In this document: one piece after another, positions 24,689 to 33,571 of the stretch
How the letters are laid out: the number at the start of each line of letters is the position of its first letter
Numbering within the stretch: the stretch's first letter is position 1
DNA from: Mixta intestinalis
Lineage (GTDB): Bacteria; Pseudomonadota; Gammaproteobacteria; Enterobacterales; Enterobacteriaceae
Assembly: GCF_009914055.1 (NCBI RefSeq)
Contig: NZ_CP028271.1
Location: forward strand, 4,526,001-4,590,000
Reading direction: 5' to 3'
Length of the DNA stretch: 64,000 nucleotides
The notes under the pieces: generated by a model
The model's input: the letters and a program-made list of their open reading frames with translations, nothing else
What the model was told of the DNA's origin: nothing
Databases searched by the model: none
Program-made: the position numbers and the translations under genes

Positions 24689-27454
24689 ATGACGCGCAAA
24701 GATAACTTACTTAATTTCCTGCTTAATCAGACCGACTTTTTCGATCCACACCACATCAGCGAGGTCTTTACGGCGAGCTGGCTGGCACAGCGTTTTGCCA
24801 TGCAGCGCAACACCGCCAGTCACTATCTCAATCAGCTGGTGGCGGAAGGCGCGCTGGTAAAAATTAATACGCGTCCGGTCTGCTTTCTGCATAAGCACAG
24901 CTTTGAACAACAGTTTTTCCCGCTATCGCGCAGCGAATATAACAGCGTGGCGGAGCTGCTGGCGGAAGAGGTTGAAGCGGAACAGGCCGCCGATCACTTT
25001 GCCCTGCTAATCGGTCACGATGGCAGCCTGAAAAAGCCAATCGAGCAGCTAAAAACCGCGCTGTTTTATCCCGATGGCGGGCTACCGCTGTTGATTACCG
25101 GCGAAAGCGGCACCGGCAAAAGTTATATGGCCCAGCTGCTGCATGAGTATGCCATTGCGCAACAGGTTATCGAGCCGGACGCGCCCTTTATTAACTTTAA
25201 CTGCGCACAGTACGCCAGCAACCCTGAACTGCTGACCGCCAACCTGTTTGGCTATGTTAAAGGCGCGTTTACCGGGGCGGTCAGCGATAAGCCGGGAGCC
25301 TTTGAGGCGGCACAGGGCGGCATTCTGTTTCTCGATGAGGTACACCGCCTCAGTGCCGAAGGACAGGAGAAGCTGTTTACCTGGCTCGATCGTAAAGAAA
25401 TTTACCGGCTGGGCGAAACGGCGCAGGCACAGACGGTACAGGCCCGGCTGATCTTCGCCACCACCGAAGAGATTCACAGTACCTTTTTAACCACCTTTAT
25501 CCGCCGTATTCCGATACAAATCACGCTGCCCGATCTGGAAAGTCGCAGCCAGCAGGAGAAGCGGGCGCTGATGATGCAGTTCTTCTGGCGTGAGGCGCAG
25601 CGGGTTGGCGGCAGCCTGCGGCTAAGCCCGCGTCTGACGGCGGCGCTGGGGCGCTATATCTGGCGCGGTAACGTCGGCGAAATGAAAAACGCGGTGAAAT
25701 ACAGCGTTGCTTCCGCCTGGGCGCGGCAGCGTGGACAAAAAACCATTGAAGTGACTATCCACGATCTGCCGGAAGCGGTGATGGCCCAGCTTCCGGCGCT
25801 TGCCGAGCCGCAAAAATCGACCGAGCCGGTGATGATCGATGCCGCCGCTTCGCCCGCCTGGCTGCTGCGTCAGCAGGATGGCGCACGCCTGTTGATTCAG
25901 GATACGCAGCTTAGCGTGCTGGCGCTGTTCGCCCGCTGGCGCGGCGGGCTGATGACCTGGGAAGAGATGGAAAAGCGCATGGGCAGTGAGATTGAACTAC
26001 TGTTCGATCGTTTGATCTTCGATCATCGCGACAGCGCGGAATCTTCCATGCTGCTACTCACCAGCAGTCAGGTACGCGAGGAATTTTACCGTCTGGAAAA
26101 ACGCTTCAACCTTCAGTTCAACGGCAACTGTGTTTACGCGCTGAGCCACTATCTGCTGCATCGCGCCAGCGAAACGCCCGCGCGCCTTAACGTCGAGCTG
26201 ATTCGCCAGCTTTCCCACAGCCTGGAGCAGCGCTATCCGCTGCTCTGCCGCTTCTGTCACGAAGTGCTCTCCTCGGTTACCCACAAGCTCGATCTGCAAC
26301 CGCAGCGGATCGACGCGCTGCTGCTGATCCTCTGGCTGCAAAAAACCGGCACGCTGAGCCAGACGCAGGTCACGCGGGCGGTGATCCTCGCTCACGGCTA
26401 CGCCACTGCCAGCAGCATCGCCAACGTGGCGAACCGGCTACTGAAAAGCAATCTGTTTGAATCTTTCGATATGCCGCTCGACGTCACGCCGGAGGCGATT
26501 GCCAGCGAAGTCATGGATTATATCGATCGTAACGCGCTGGCGACCGGGCTGGTGATTCTGGTGGATATGGGATCGCTGAACGCTATCCATCAGCACTTTA
26601 ATCGCCATATCACCACGCCGGTGGCGATTATCAATAACGTCTCGACGCGTATGGCGCTCTACGTTGGCGAACGCATTCTGCGCGGCGACTACCCGGAAGC
26701 CATCGTCGGCGAAGTCGCCGCCGATCTGCCGATTGAACATCAGCTTATCTGGCCGCAGCAGAATAAGCCGCGGGCGATTATTACCCTGTGCGCTACCGGC
26801 CTCGGTGCCGCCAGCAACCTGAGTGCGCTGCTGAAGGCGAGTATCCCGGAAGCGCTGGCGATTGAGATGGTCGCCTGTGATTACGACAGCCTGATCGATA
26901 AACCGAAACGCGCCGCACTACTGGCGCGCTATGAGGTATTGGCGGTGGTAGGCACGCTCGATCCCCATCTGCCGGTGCCGTGGATTTCGCTGGAGTCGCT
27001 GATTTCCGGGCAGGGCAGCGCGGCGCTGAACCGGCTGTTCGGCGGGCTGGCGAGCAGCGAACAGGTGGAAGAGATCAATAACCTGATTGTGAAAAACTTC
27101 TCGCTGCGGCGGGTGATTGAATCGGTAACCATCCTCGATACCGGCAAGGTGATTAACCAGGTTGAGCAGTTCCTGCTGCGCTATGAGCATCTGGCCGGGT
27201 TGCAGCTCACCAACGATCGCAAGGTGGCGCTTTATATTCATATCAGCTGCCTGATTGAACGTCTGATTCGGCAGACGGCGATCCAGCGCTACGCCGGGCC
27301 GGAGCGTCCGTTGCGTCAGTTAAATCCGCTGCGTGAGGCGTTTAGTGTCATTGAAGCCAGCTATAGTGTCAAAATCCCCGATGCTGAGCTTTGTTATATC
27401 CACGATATCCTGCACCGCGAAACAGAATTTACCTCGTCAGATCAAGAGTTTTAG
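24689..27454 (+). CDS. gfrR: LevR-type sigma54-dependent PTS-regulated activator (GfrR-like)
   Basis: A 921-residue transcriptional activator. An N-terminal helix-turn-helix (about 25-65) is followed by an AAA+ sigma54-interaction domain with Walker A GESGTGKS at 138-145, GAFTGA at 192-197 and Walker B GGILFLDEV. Then come a PRD, a mannose-type EIIA-like domain (VILAHGYATASS), a galactitol-type EIIB-like domain with Cys in TLCATGLGAAS, and a second PRD. Phosphorylation of the His and Cys sites by PTS proteins normally tunes such activators. It lies directly before a mannose-family PTS operon with a perfect -24/-12 promoter at 27494, its evident target. This is the Salmonella gfr arrangement. 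Confidence 0.88.
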   Translation: MTRKDNLLNFLLNQTDFFDPHHISEVFTASWLAQRFAMQRNTASHYLNQLVAEGALVKINTRPVCFLHKHSFEQQFFPLSRSEYNSVAELLAEEVEAEQAADHFALLIGHDGSLKKPIEQLKTALFYPDGGLPLLITGESGTGKSYMAQLLHEYAIAQQVIEPDAPFINFNCAQYASNPELLTANLFGYVKGAFTGAVSDKPGAFEAAQGGILFLDEVHRLSAEGQEKLFTWLDRKEIYRLGETAQAQTVQARLIFATTEEIHSTFLTTFIRRIPIQITLPDLESRSQQEKRALMMQFFWREAQRVGGSLRLSPRLTAALGRYIWRGNVGEMKNAVKYSVASAWARQRGQKTIEVTIHDLPEAVMAQLPALAEPQKSTEPVMIDAAASPAWLLRQQDGARLLIQDTQLSVLALFARWRGGLMTWEEMEKRMGSEIELLFDRLIFDHRDSAESSMLLLTSSQVREEFYRLEKRFNLQFNGNCVYALSHYLLHRASETPARLNVELIRQLSHSLEQRYPLLCRFCHEVLSSVTHKLDLQPQRIDALLLILWLQKTGTLSQTQVTRAVILAHGYATASSIANVANRLLKSNLFESFDMPLDVTPEAIASEVMDYIDRNALATGLVILVDMGSLNAIHQHFNRHITTPVAIINNVSTRMALYVGERILRGDYPEAIVGEVAADLPIEHQLIWPQQNKPRAIITLCATGLGAASNLSALLKASIPEALAIEMVACDYDSLIDKPKRAALLARYEVLAVVGTLDPHLPVPWISLESLISGQGSAALNRLFGGLASSEQVEEINNLIVKNFSLRRVIESVTILDTGKVINQVEQFLLRYEHLAGLQLTNDRKVALYIHISCLIERLIRQTAIQRYAGPERPLRQLNPLREAFSVIEASYSVKIPDAELCYIHDILHRETEFTSSDQEF

Positions 27455-27493
27455 TTCATCTCTCCCGCCTCATTACCGGCGCGCCACTATTTA

Positions 27494-27509
27494 TGGCACG
27501 CCGGTTGCT
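27494..27509 (+). promoter_or_regulatory. Sigma54 (-24/-12) promoter of the gfr-like PTS operon
   Basis: TGGCAC, five bases, then TTGCT: an exact match to the sigma54 consensus, with GG and GC 10 bp apart. It lies about 35 bp before the EIIA start and 40 bp after the activator stop. The activator immediately upstream carries the GAFTGA loop that contacts sigma54. Confidence 0.93.
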
Positions 27510-27544
27510 CTTATCCAGATGTGGAATCGCTTGATGAGGTCAGG

Positions 27545-27967
27545 ATGAAACGTCACTACATTTTTGCCAGTCACGGCACCTTCGCCGCCGGTATTCGTCA
27601 ATCCGTAGAGTTAATACTGGGCGCTCAGCCGCACCTGCATACGCTGTGCGCCTACGTGGATGAAAACGAAGATTTAACCCGTCAGGTCGATCGCCTGATG
27701 GAGAGCTTTACGCCGCAGGATGAGCTGATCGTCATCACCGATATTTTTGCCGGTAGCGTCAATAACGAATTTATTCGCTATCTCTATCGCCCCGATTTTC
27801 ATCTGCTGGCCGGTTTAAACCTGCCGCTGGTGATTGAGATGTTGATCGCGCCAGCGGATGAGCCAGCGGTTCAGCTAATTCAGGAGGCGCTGAGCAACGC
27901 CAGAGAAGGAATGCAGTACTGCAACCAAACCATAAGCGGCGCCCACTGCGCCGATAAAGATTTCTGA
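27545..27967 (+). CDS. gfrA: Mannose-family PTS component IIA
   Basis: A 140-residue IIA of the mannose/fructose/sorbose PTS family. It accepts phosphate from HPr on the histidine in IFASHGTFAAG near residue 10 and passes it to IIB. The segment TDIFAGSVNNEF matches the family's second conserved block. The start at 27545 is preferred over the upstream in-frame GTG because GAGGTCAGG lies in front. First gene of a six-gene operon matching Salmonella gfrABCDEF. Confidence 0.88.
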   Translation: MKRHYIFASHGTFAAGIRQSVELILGAQPHLHTLCAYVDENEDLTRQVDRLMESFTPQDELIVITDIFAGSVNNEFIRYLYRPDFHLLAGLNLPLVIEMLIAPADEPAVQLIQEALSNAREGMQYCNQTISGAHCADKDF

Positions 27968-27982
27968 GCGAGGAAAATAACC

Positions 27983-28453
27983 ATGATAAAGCTCTTACGG
28001 GTCGATCATCGACTGCTGCATGGCCAGGTCGCTTTTTCCTGGACGCAATATATCGGCGCTGACTGCATTTTGATCGCCAACGACAGCGTGCCCAACGACG
28101 AACTGCGCAAAACCACCATCAAACTCGCCAGGCCGCCAGCGGTAAAGCTGGTGATTAAAAATATCGACGACGCCATCGAGGCGATTAAAAGCGGCGTCAC
28201 CGACAAATATAAGCTGCTGATCGTGGTGGAGTCGGTTAACGACGCCTGGCGTCTGGCGAAGGCGGTGCCGCAGATTGAGAGCATCAACCTGGGCGGCATC
28301 AAGGCGCGTGAAGGCAGCCGCAATATTTCGAAGGCGATCAACGTACTGCCGGAAGAGATTGCGCAGCTCCAGGAGCTGACGCAGGCGGGCACTGAAGTGG
28401 AGATTCGTCAGGTGCCCGGCGATCGCAAACAGCTGTTTACCGAGGCGCTGTAG
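27983..28453 (+). CDS. gfrB: Mannose-family PTS component IIB
   Basis: A 156-residue IIB with the family signature RVDHRLLHGQVAFSW; His13, before GQV, is the phosphorylated residue. It transfers phosphate from IIA to the incoming sugar during transport through IIC/IID. Full-length for the family. It follows the IIA gene by 15 bp and precedes IIC by 16 bp. Confidence 0.88.
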   Translation: MIKLLRVDHRLLHGQVAFSWTQYIGADCILIANDSVPNDELRKTTIKLARPPAVKLVIKNIDDAIEAIKSGVTDKYKLLIVVESVNDAWRLAKAVPQIESINLGGIKAREGSRNISKAINVLPEEIAQLQELTQAGTEVEIRQVPGDRKQLFTEAL

Positions 28454-28469
28454 CGCAGGGGGAGACACC

Positions 28470-29246
28470 ATGACAGAGGCACTTTTGCTGGGACTGGTGG
28501 CATTTATCGCCCAGTCTGAATATGCGCTTGGTACTTCACTGCTCTCCAGGCCGATTGTTACCGGCCTGCTGACCGGCCTGGTGCTGGGCGATGTGGAAAC
28601 CGGGGTGATCATGGGCGCAACGCTGGAACTGGCGTTTATCGGCTCTTTCTCGGTGGGCGCATCTATCCCGCCTGACGTGGTGACCGGCGGCATTCTTGGC
28701 GTCGCCTTCGCCATTACCTCCGGTGCGGGCACCGAAACGGCACTGCTGCTGGGTTTGCCGATCGCCACCCTGACGCTGGTGCTGAAAAACGTTTATCTGG
28801 GACTGTTTATTCCCACCCTCAGCCATAAGGCGGATCGCTATGCCGAACAGGGTAACACCGGCGGCATTGAGCGTATGCACCTGCTGGCCGGGTTCGGCCT
28901 GTCGCTGATGCTCGCCACCATCGTAGCTGTCTCCTTTATGGTGGGCAGCGGCGCGGTGAAAAGCCTGCTCGACGCCATTCCCGAATTTATCAAGCACGGC
29001 CTGAGCGTGGCGACCGGCATGATCCCGGCGCTCGGCTTCGCCATGCTGGCGCGGCTGCTGATCAACAAGAAAGTGGCACCTTACTTTTTCCTCGGCTTTG
29101 TACTGATGGCCTACCTGAAAATTCCGGTCACCGGTATCGCGATCCTTGGCGCGATCGTCGCGGTGGTGATGGTCAATATGACGCAGCAGCCGGTACAACG
29201 CGCCTCAGCGGCGCAGGGAGTTGAGAATGACGAAGATGATTTCTGA
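28470..29246 (+). CDS. gfrC: Mannose-family PTS component IIC
   Basis: A 258-residue polytopic membrane protein, one of the two integral subunits forming the sugar channel. It has the typical N-terminal repeat (ALGTSLLSRPIVTGLLTGLVLGDVETGVIMGATLELAFIG) and about seven hydrophobic segments. It overlaps the start of the IID gene by 20 bp, as often seen where IIC and IID must be made in equal amounts. Confidence 0.88.
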   Translation: MTEALLLGLVAFIAQSEYALGTSLLSRPIVTGLLTGLVLGDVETGVIMGATLELAFIGSFSVGASIPPDVVTGGILGVAFAITSGAGTETALLLGLPIATLTLVLKNVYLGLFIPTLSHKADRYAEQGNTGGIERMHLLAGFGLSLMLATIVAVSFMVGSGAVKSLLDAIPEFIKHGLSVATGMIPALGFAMLARLLINKKVAPYFFLGFVLMAYLKIPVTGIAILGAIVAVVMVNMTQQPVQRASAAQGVENDEDDF

Positions 29247-30063
29247 AGATAAAACCCCGGCAGAACCGGCCATTACGCCGCGCGATCTGCGCCGCGTGTT
29301 CTGGCGCTCGTTCCAGATGGAGTTCTCCTGGAACTACGAACGGCAGATGAACCTCGCCTTTGTCTATGCGCTGATGCCGATACTGAAAAAGCTCTATACG
29401 CGTCAGGAGGATTTGGTTAGTGCGCTGAAACGGCATCTGGTTTTCTTTAACACCACGCCGCATATCGTCACGCTGATCCTCGGCATCACCGCCGCGATGG
29501 AAGAGAAAAATCGTCGCGACGGCGGTATAGACAGCGCCTCGATCGATAACGTAAAGGCATCGCTGATGGGGCCGCTGGCCGGGCTGGGCGACTCCTTTTT
29601 CTGGGGCACGCTGCGCCTGATCGCTACCGGCATCGGCACCAGTCTGGCGCTGAAGGGCAATATCCTCGGGCCGATTCTGTTTGTGCTGATTTTCAATATT
29701 CCGCACATCCTGGTGCGCTGGCTGTTTACCCGCTGGGGCTACGTGCTCGGCACCGGCGTGCTACAGCGTATTCAGCAGAGCGGCATGATGGAGAGTGTCA
29801 CCTACGGCGCTTCAATTATCGGCCTGATGGTGGTGGGGGCGATGACCGCCTCGATGATTGATATCACCATTCCCATCACCTTCGGTGCGGGCGAGGCGAA
29901 GACCGAAGTGCAGTCGATCATCAACGACATCATGCCCTGTCTGCTGCCGCTGTTGAGCTTCGGCATTGTCTACTGGCTGCTGGGGAAAAAGGTTCAGCCG
30001 CTGGCGATTATTGGCGGGATGGCGGTAGTCGGCATCCTGGGTTCATGGATTGGTCTGTTCTGA
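29227..30063 (+). CDS. gfrD: Mannose-family PTS component IID
   Basis: A 278-residue second integral subunit of the transporter, recognised by FWRSFQMEFSWNYERQMNLAF near the start and by GPLAGLGDSFFWGTLR, the conserved IID block. AGGGAG stands eight bases before the ATG at 29227; a further ATG at 29236 cannot be excluded. Hydrophobic segments lie in the C-terminal half. It is followed 10 bp later by the first deglycase gene. Confidence 0.88.
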   Translation: MTKMISEDKTPAEPAITPRDLRRVFWRSFQMEFSWNYERQMNLAFVYALMPILKKLYTRQEDLVSALKRHLVFFNTTPHIVTLILGITAAMEEKNRRDGGIDSASIDNVKASLMGPLAGLGDSFFWGTLRLIATGIGTSLALKGNILGPILFVLIFNIPHILVRWLFTRWGYVLGTGVLQRIQQSGMMESVTYGASIIGLMVVGAMTASMIDITIPITFGAGEAKTEVQSIINDIMPCLLPLLSFGIVYWLLGKKVQPLAIIGGMAVVGILGSWIGLF

Positions 30064-30073
30064 GGAGATTAGC

Positions 30074-31135
30074 ATGTCAATAACCATGATGGACTGTATC
30101 GAACGCGAGCCAGAAACCCTGGCGCGTATCCTGGATGAGTATCCGCAAATGCTGGCACCGGTACGCGAGCGGCTGGCGCAGGGGCCGGTGCGTCGCCTGC
30201 TGATCCTGGCAACCGGCTCGTCAATGAACGCAGCCCAGTGTGCCGCCTACGCTTTCAGCGAATGGGCGCAGATTCAGGTGGAAATTAAAGAGCCTTATCC
30301 CTTTACCCACTATGAACGCTTCGATGAGGCGACCGACTGGGTTATCGCGCTGTCGCAGAGCGGCAAAAGCCACTCCACGCTTCAGGCGCAGCGCAAGGCG
30401 CAGGCGGCAGGGCGGGCGGTTTACTGTATGACCGCCAACGGCAACAGCCCGCTGGCGCAGGAGGCGGATGCGATTCTGGATATCAACTGCGGCATTGAGC
30501 CAGTCGGCTTCGTCACGCTCGGCTTCAGCGCCACGGTACTTAATCTGCTGCTAATCGCGCTAATGGTTGGAGAGGCGCAGGGCGAACTCTCCGCCGCCGA
30601 GCGCGATAAAACGCTGAATGCGCTGCGTGCGCTGACGCAGCGGCTGCCGGATGTGATGCGCCGTACCGATGCTTTTATCACGCGCCATCAGGCGTTGCTG
30701 AGCAGCGCGCCGCGCTATGTCGCCATCGGCTACGGCGGGCTGGTGGGTGTGGCAAAAGAGTTCGAAACCAAATTCACCGAGACGGTGCGCCGTCCCTCCA
30801 GCGGCTTTGAGCTGGAAGCCTATATGCATGGCCCTTATCTCGAGGCGAACGCCGAGCACCTGCTGCTGTTTATTGAGGATGCGCCCGATGCCCGCAGCAC
30901 CGCGTTGCGTGAGTACATGCGCCCGCACGTTAAAGCGGCGCTGACCTTCAGTGCCGACGGCGACGGCGACGATCGCACGCTGTCGCTCGATTTTCCCCTC
31001 GATCCGCTGCTTGCGCCGCTGCTGCTGATTGTACCGGTACAGATTCTGGCGTTTCGCGTCGCCACCCTGAAAGGCATCGACCTGGGCGTACGCATATTCG
31101 ACGACTTCGACAAAGTATTACAAAGCAAAATTTAA
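30074..31135 (+). CDS. gfrE: SIS-domain sugar-amine deglycase, GfrE-like (glucoselysine-6-phosphate)
   Basis: A 353-residue protein with two SIS (sugar isomerase) domains of the GlmS-isomerase/FrlB family: ILATGSSMNAAQCAAYAF and ALSQSGKSHSTLQ in the first domain bind the sugar phosphate, and VAIGYGGLVGVAKEFETKFTE starts the second. The order after IID and before a FrlB-like gene matches Salmonella gfrE, whose product releases lysine from glucoselysine 6-phosphate. The start at 30074 has GAGGAG in front. Substrate is inferred from operon homology; related operons use other amino sugars. Confidence 0.78.
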   Translation: MSITMMDCIEREPETLARILDEYPQMLAPVRERLAQGPVRRLLILATGSSMNAAQCAAYAFSEWAQIQVEIKEPYPFTHYERFDEATDWVIALSQSGKSHSTLQAQRKAQAAGRAVYCMTANGNSPLAQEADAILDINCGIEPVGFVTLGFSATVLNLLLIALMVGEAQGELSAAERDKTLNALRALTQRLPDVMRRTDAFITRHQALLSSAPRYVAIGYGGLVGVAKEFETKFTETVRRPSSGFELEAYMHGPYLEANAEHLLLFIEDAPDARSTALREYMRPHVKAALTFSADGDGDDRTLSLDFPLDPLLAPLLLIVPVQILAFRVATLKGIDLGVRIFDDFDKVLQSKI

Positions 31136-31153
31136 CCTCTCAGGAGAAAAAAT

Positions 31154-32164
31154 ATGTTGGGATTTAATCAGGACGAGTACCTGACCAGTACTCGTGAGAT
31201 CGTTGCTGCGCGTAAAATTGCGGAACAGGTAGCAGAAGAGATTCATCAGGCGGGCTACAGCAACCTGTTTTTCGCCTCGGTAGGCGGCTCGCTGGCACCG
31301 ATGATGGCGATCAATGAGTTCGCCAAAGAGTGCACCGCGCTGCCGGTCTATACTGAACAGGCGGCGGAATTAATAACCAAAGGCAACAGGAAATTAACCA
31401 AAGATTCGGTGGTGATTACCCTCTCTAAATCGGGCGATACCAAAGAATCGGTGGCGATTGCCGAATGGTGTAAATCACAGGGCATTCGCGTGGTGGCAAT
31501 TACCAAAAATGCGGATTCGCCGCTCGCCAGTCACGCCAGCTGGCATATCCCGATGCGCCATAAAAACGGCGTTGAGTTTGAATATATGCTGCTTTACTGG
31601 CTGTTTTTCCGCCTGGTGGCACTGAACGGCGAGTTTAGCGACTATACGCGTTTTGCCAGCCAGCTGGAGCGGCTGCCGGAAAACCTGTTACAGGCCAAAC
31701 GTGACTTCAACGATCGCGCCGATGAGATCGCTAAACAGTATCATGACAGCGACTATATGATGTGGATTGGCGGCGCGGAGATGTGGGGTGAAGTCTATCT
31801 GTTCTCGATGTGCATTCTGGAAGAGATGCAGTGGAAGCGCACCAAAGCGGTCAGTTCGGCGGAGTTTTTCCACGGCACGCTGGAGCTGCTGGAGAAAGAA
31901 GTACCGCTGTTCCTGGTGAAAGGGGAAGGGAAGTGCCGTTCGCTGGACGATCGCGTGGAGGCGTTTGCCCGTAAGATTAGCGATCGGGTGGTGGTTATCG
32001 ATCCGCGCGACTATCGTCTGAACGGCATCGACGATGATTTCCGCTGGATTATGGCTCCCTGCGTCGCTTCCACGCTGATGGTGGATCGGCTGGCGGCACA
32101 CTTTGAAAAATATACCGGTCACAGCCTGGATATTCGTCGCTACTACCGTCAGTTTGACTATTAA
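31154..32164 (+). CDS. gfrF: SIS-domain deglycase, GfrF/FrlB-like (fructoselysine-6-phosphate)
   Basis: A 336-residue protein resembling E. coli FrlB (340 residues). It has a SIS phosphate-binding segment with VGGSLAP and VITLSKSGDTKESV, the catalytic-region block SAEFFHGTLELLEKEVP and the FrlB-like C-terminus RRYYRQFDY. Such enzymes convert fructoselysine 6-phosphate to glucose 6-phosphate and lysine. Last gene of the gfr-like operon, 18 bp after gfrE. Together the genes would allow use of glycated lysine from decaying or heated plant or animal protein. Confidence 0.82.
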   Translation: MLGFNQDEYLTSTREIVAARKIAEQVAEEIHQAGYSNLFFASVGGSLAPMMAINEFAKECTALPVYTEQAAELITKGNRKLTKDSVVITLSKSGDTKESVAIAEWCKSQGIRVVAITKNADSPLASHASWHIPMRHKNGVEFEYMLLYWLFFRLVALNGEFSDYTRFASQLERLPENLLQAKRDFNDRADEIAKQYHDSDYMMWIGGAEMWGEVYLFSMCILEEMQWKRTKAVSSAEFFHGTLELLEKEVPLFLVKGEGKCRSLDDRVEAFARKISDRVVVIDPRDYRLNGIDDDFRWIMAPCVASTLMVDRLAAHFEKYTGHSLDIRRYYRQFDY

Positions 32165-32174
32165 TGCCGTCTGC

Positions 32175-32195
32175 CCCCTTCCTCGCCGGAAGGGG
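32175..32195 (+). terminator. Hairpin after the gfr-like operon
   Basis: Perfect 8-bp stem CCCCTTCC / GGAAGGGG with a 5-base loop, about 10 bp after the gfrF stop. No T-run follows, so it may be a weak terminator or an mRNA 3' stabiliser. Confidence 0.45.
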
Positions 32196-32218
32196 CTGCC
32201 TGTGGCTTAACTTCGTTG

Positions 32219-32251
32219 ATTTAAAGTTGCATACTGTATGCAACTTTAAAT
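32219..32251. promoter_or_regulatory. Perfect 33-bp palindrome, probable operator
   Basis: Left arm ATTTAAAGTTGCATAC, a single T, then its exact reverse complement to 32251: 16-bp arms with no mismatch. It ends 16 bp before the methyltransferase ATG. The core GTTGCATAC-T-GTATGCAAC resembles operators bound by MarR- or TetR-type dimers. No such regulator gene is adjacent. As it has no T-tail it is unlikely to be a terminator. Confidence 0.75.
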
Positions 32252-32267
32252 TTTGGCGGAGATAGAG

Positions 32268-33035
32268 ATGTCTGACAATAATAAAGCAGGACATACTTTT
32301 CTGGCCAGCCTGGGGAAAACCCGGCTGCGTCCAGGCGGCGCGGAAGCCACAGAGTGGCTGTTCGCTCAGGCCGGATTGAACCCGCAGAGCAAAGTGCTGG
32401 AGATTGCCTGCAACATGGGCACCACCTCGATTGAGCTGGTTTCCCGCTTCGGCTGCCAGGTTTACGCTGTGGATATGGATAAGCAGGCGCTCAGCAAGGC
32501 GCAGGAGAACGTTGCCGCCGCAGGTCTGTCTGATCGCATTCATATCAGCGAAGCGAATGCCCACCATCTTCCTTTCCCCGATAACAGCTTTGACGTGGTC
32601 ATTAACGAAGCCATGCTCACCATGTATGCCGATAAGGCAAAGCGGCGGCTGGTGCAGGAATATTATCGCGTGCTGAAGCCCGGCGGTTGTTTGCTGACGC
32701 ACGATATTATGCTGACTCAGGGACAACTTGAAGTTGATGCGGATGTACAGCTACAACAGGTGGTGAAATCCAACGTCAGCCCGATGTCGCAGGAAAACTG
32801 GCAGGCACTGTTTTATCAGGTCGGTTTTACCCAGGTGCAGACGCACAACGGCCCGATGTCGCTGATGTCGCCACACGGCATGATTAAGGATGAAGGTCTG
32901 GGAAGAGCAATGAAAATTGCATTTAACGGCCTGAAAAACCGTGAGAACCGCCAGCGCTTCCTCGGCATGTTCCGCTATTTCCGCGCCCAGCGGCGCTCTA
33001 TGAACTATATTGCCTGCTGCTCACGCAAGGCATAA
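32268..33035 (+). CDS. Class I SAM-dependent methyltransferase
   Basis: A 255-residue protein with the Rossmann-fold methyltransferase motifs: motif I VLEIACNMGTTSIEL near residue 42, the acidic residue after strand 2 (VYAVDMD), the ANAHHLPFPDNSFDVV post-I region and YRVLKPGG. It looks like the UbiE/Methyltransf_11 group. The substrate cannot be inferred; there is no biosynthetic neighbour. The start at 32268 has GGCGGAGA in front, and the palindrome just upstream suggests dedicated repression. It converges on the DUF1795-like gene. Confidence 0.85.
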   Translation: MSDNNKAGHTFLASLGKTRLRPGGAEATEWLFAQAGLNPQSKVLEIACNMGTTSIELVSRFGCQVYAVDMDKQALSKAQENVAAAGLSDRIHISEANAHHLPFPDNSFDVVINEAMLTMYADKAKRRLVQEYYRVLKPGGCLLTHDIMLTQGQLEVDADVQLQQVVKSNVSPMSQENWQALFYQVGFTQVQTHNGPMSLMSPHGMIKDEGLGRAMKIAFNGLKNRENRQRFLGMFRYFRAQRRSMNYIACCSRKA

Positions 33036-33061
33036 AAAAGTGGACGTGCAATACGTCCACT
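33034..33061 (-). terminator. Rho-independent terminator of the DUF1795 gene
   Basis: 8-bp stem GTGGACGT / ACGTCCAC with a 5-base loop. Reading leftward it is followed by a run of six T. The T-run abuts the stop codon of the convergent methyltransferase gene. Confidence 0.8.
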
Positions 33062-33136
33062 CAGGGTTTGTTCTTTGCCCGCCTGGTTTTGCGTCTGCCG
33101 CCGTAATAATGGCCTGCTCAGGTGGGCGGTTACCGC

Positions 33137-33571
33137 TTACGCCGCAGGCTTAAAGCTGGCAAGCAGCGCGGTAAACTGGGCGTTATCTTCTTCTGCCAGC
33201 GGACCGTTCTTGGTCTGGGTGAAGACCAACAGCGTTGCGTCCAGCAAAAAAATCGCCTGGTGCTGCGTGATATGCTGACCTTCACGCTGCATCTCTATAA
33301 CAATTTGCTCGCCTTCAATTACCCGATCGCCAAGCCAGACGCTGCTGCGTTCCGTAATCTGGTTGCCCGGCATATGTTTTTCCAGCATCGCAAGCTGGTT
33401 GCTAATATGGTCAGCGAGCGTCACGCCTGCCGGTAAGCGATCGCGTGCAATAGAGTAGGCCGTTTTAGCGCCGTTCATCGGTCTGAATACGTTCACGGTC
33501 TGATCGATATAGCCTTCAGGGATAGCAAGGCTACCTTCGGTAAACAGACAACGAGAAGTGGTGTTTGACAT
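33137..33571 (-). CDS. DUF1795 (EagR/DcrB-like) protein
   Basis: A 144-residue protein without signal peptide, with the DUF1795 pattern: an N-terminal beta strand FTEGSLAIPEGYIDQTVNVF, IARDRLPAGVTLADHI, and a C-terminal helix following LVFTQTKNGPLAEEDN. Cytoplasmic members of about 145 residues are EagR chaperones that hold the membrane segments of PAAR- or Rhs-type type VI effectors. None is encoded next to it here, although a type VI cluster begins 23 kb away. AAGGA before 33571 selects the start; 21 extra upstream residues are in frame but unlikely. Confidence 0.75.
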   Translation of the reverse strand: MSNTTSRCLFTEGSLAIPEGYIDQTVNVFRPMNGAKTAYSIARDRLPAGVTLADHISNQLAMLEKHMPGNQITERSSVWLGDRVIEGEQIVIEMQREGQHITQHQAIFLLDATLLVFTQTKNGPLAEEDNAQFTALLASFKPAA

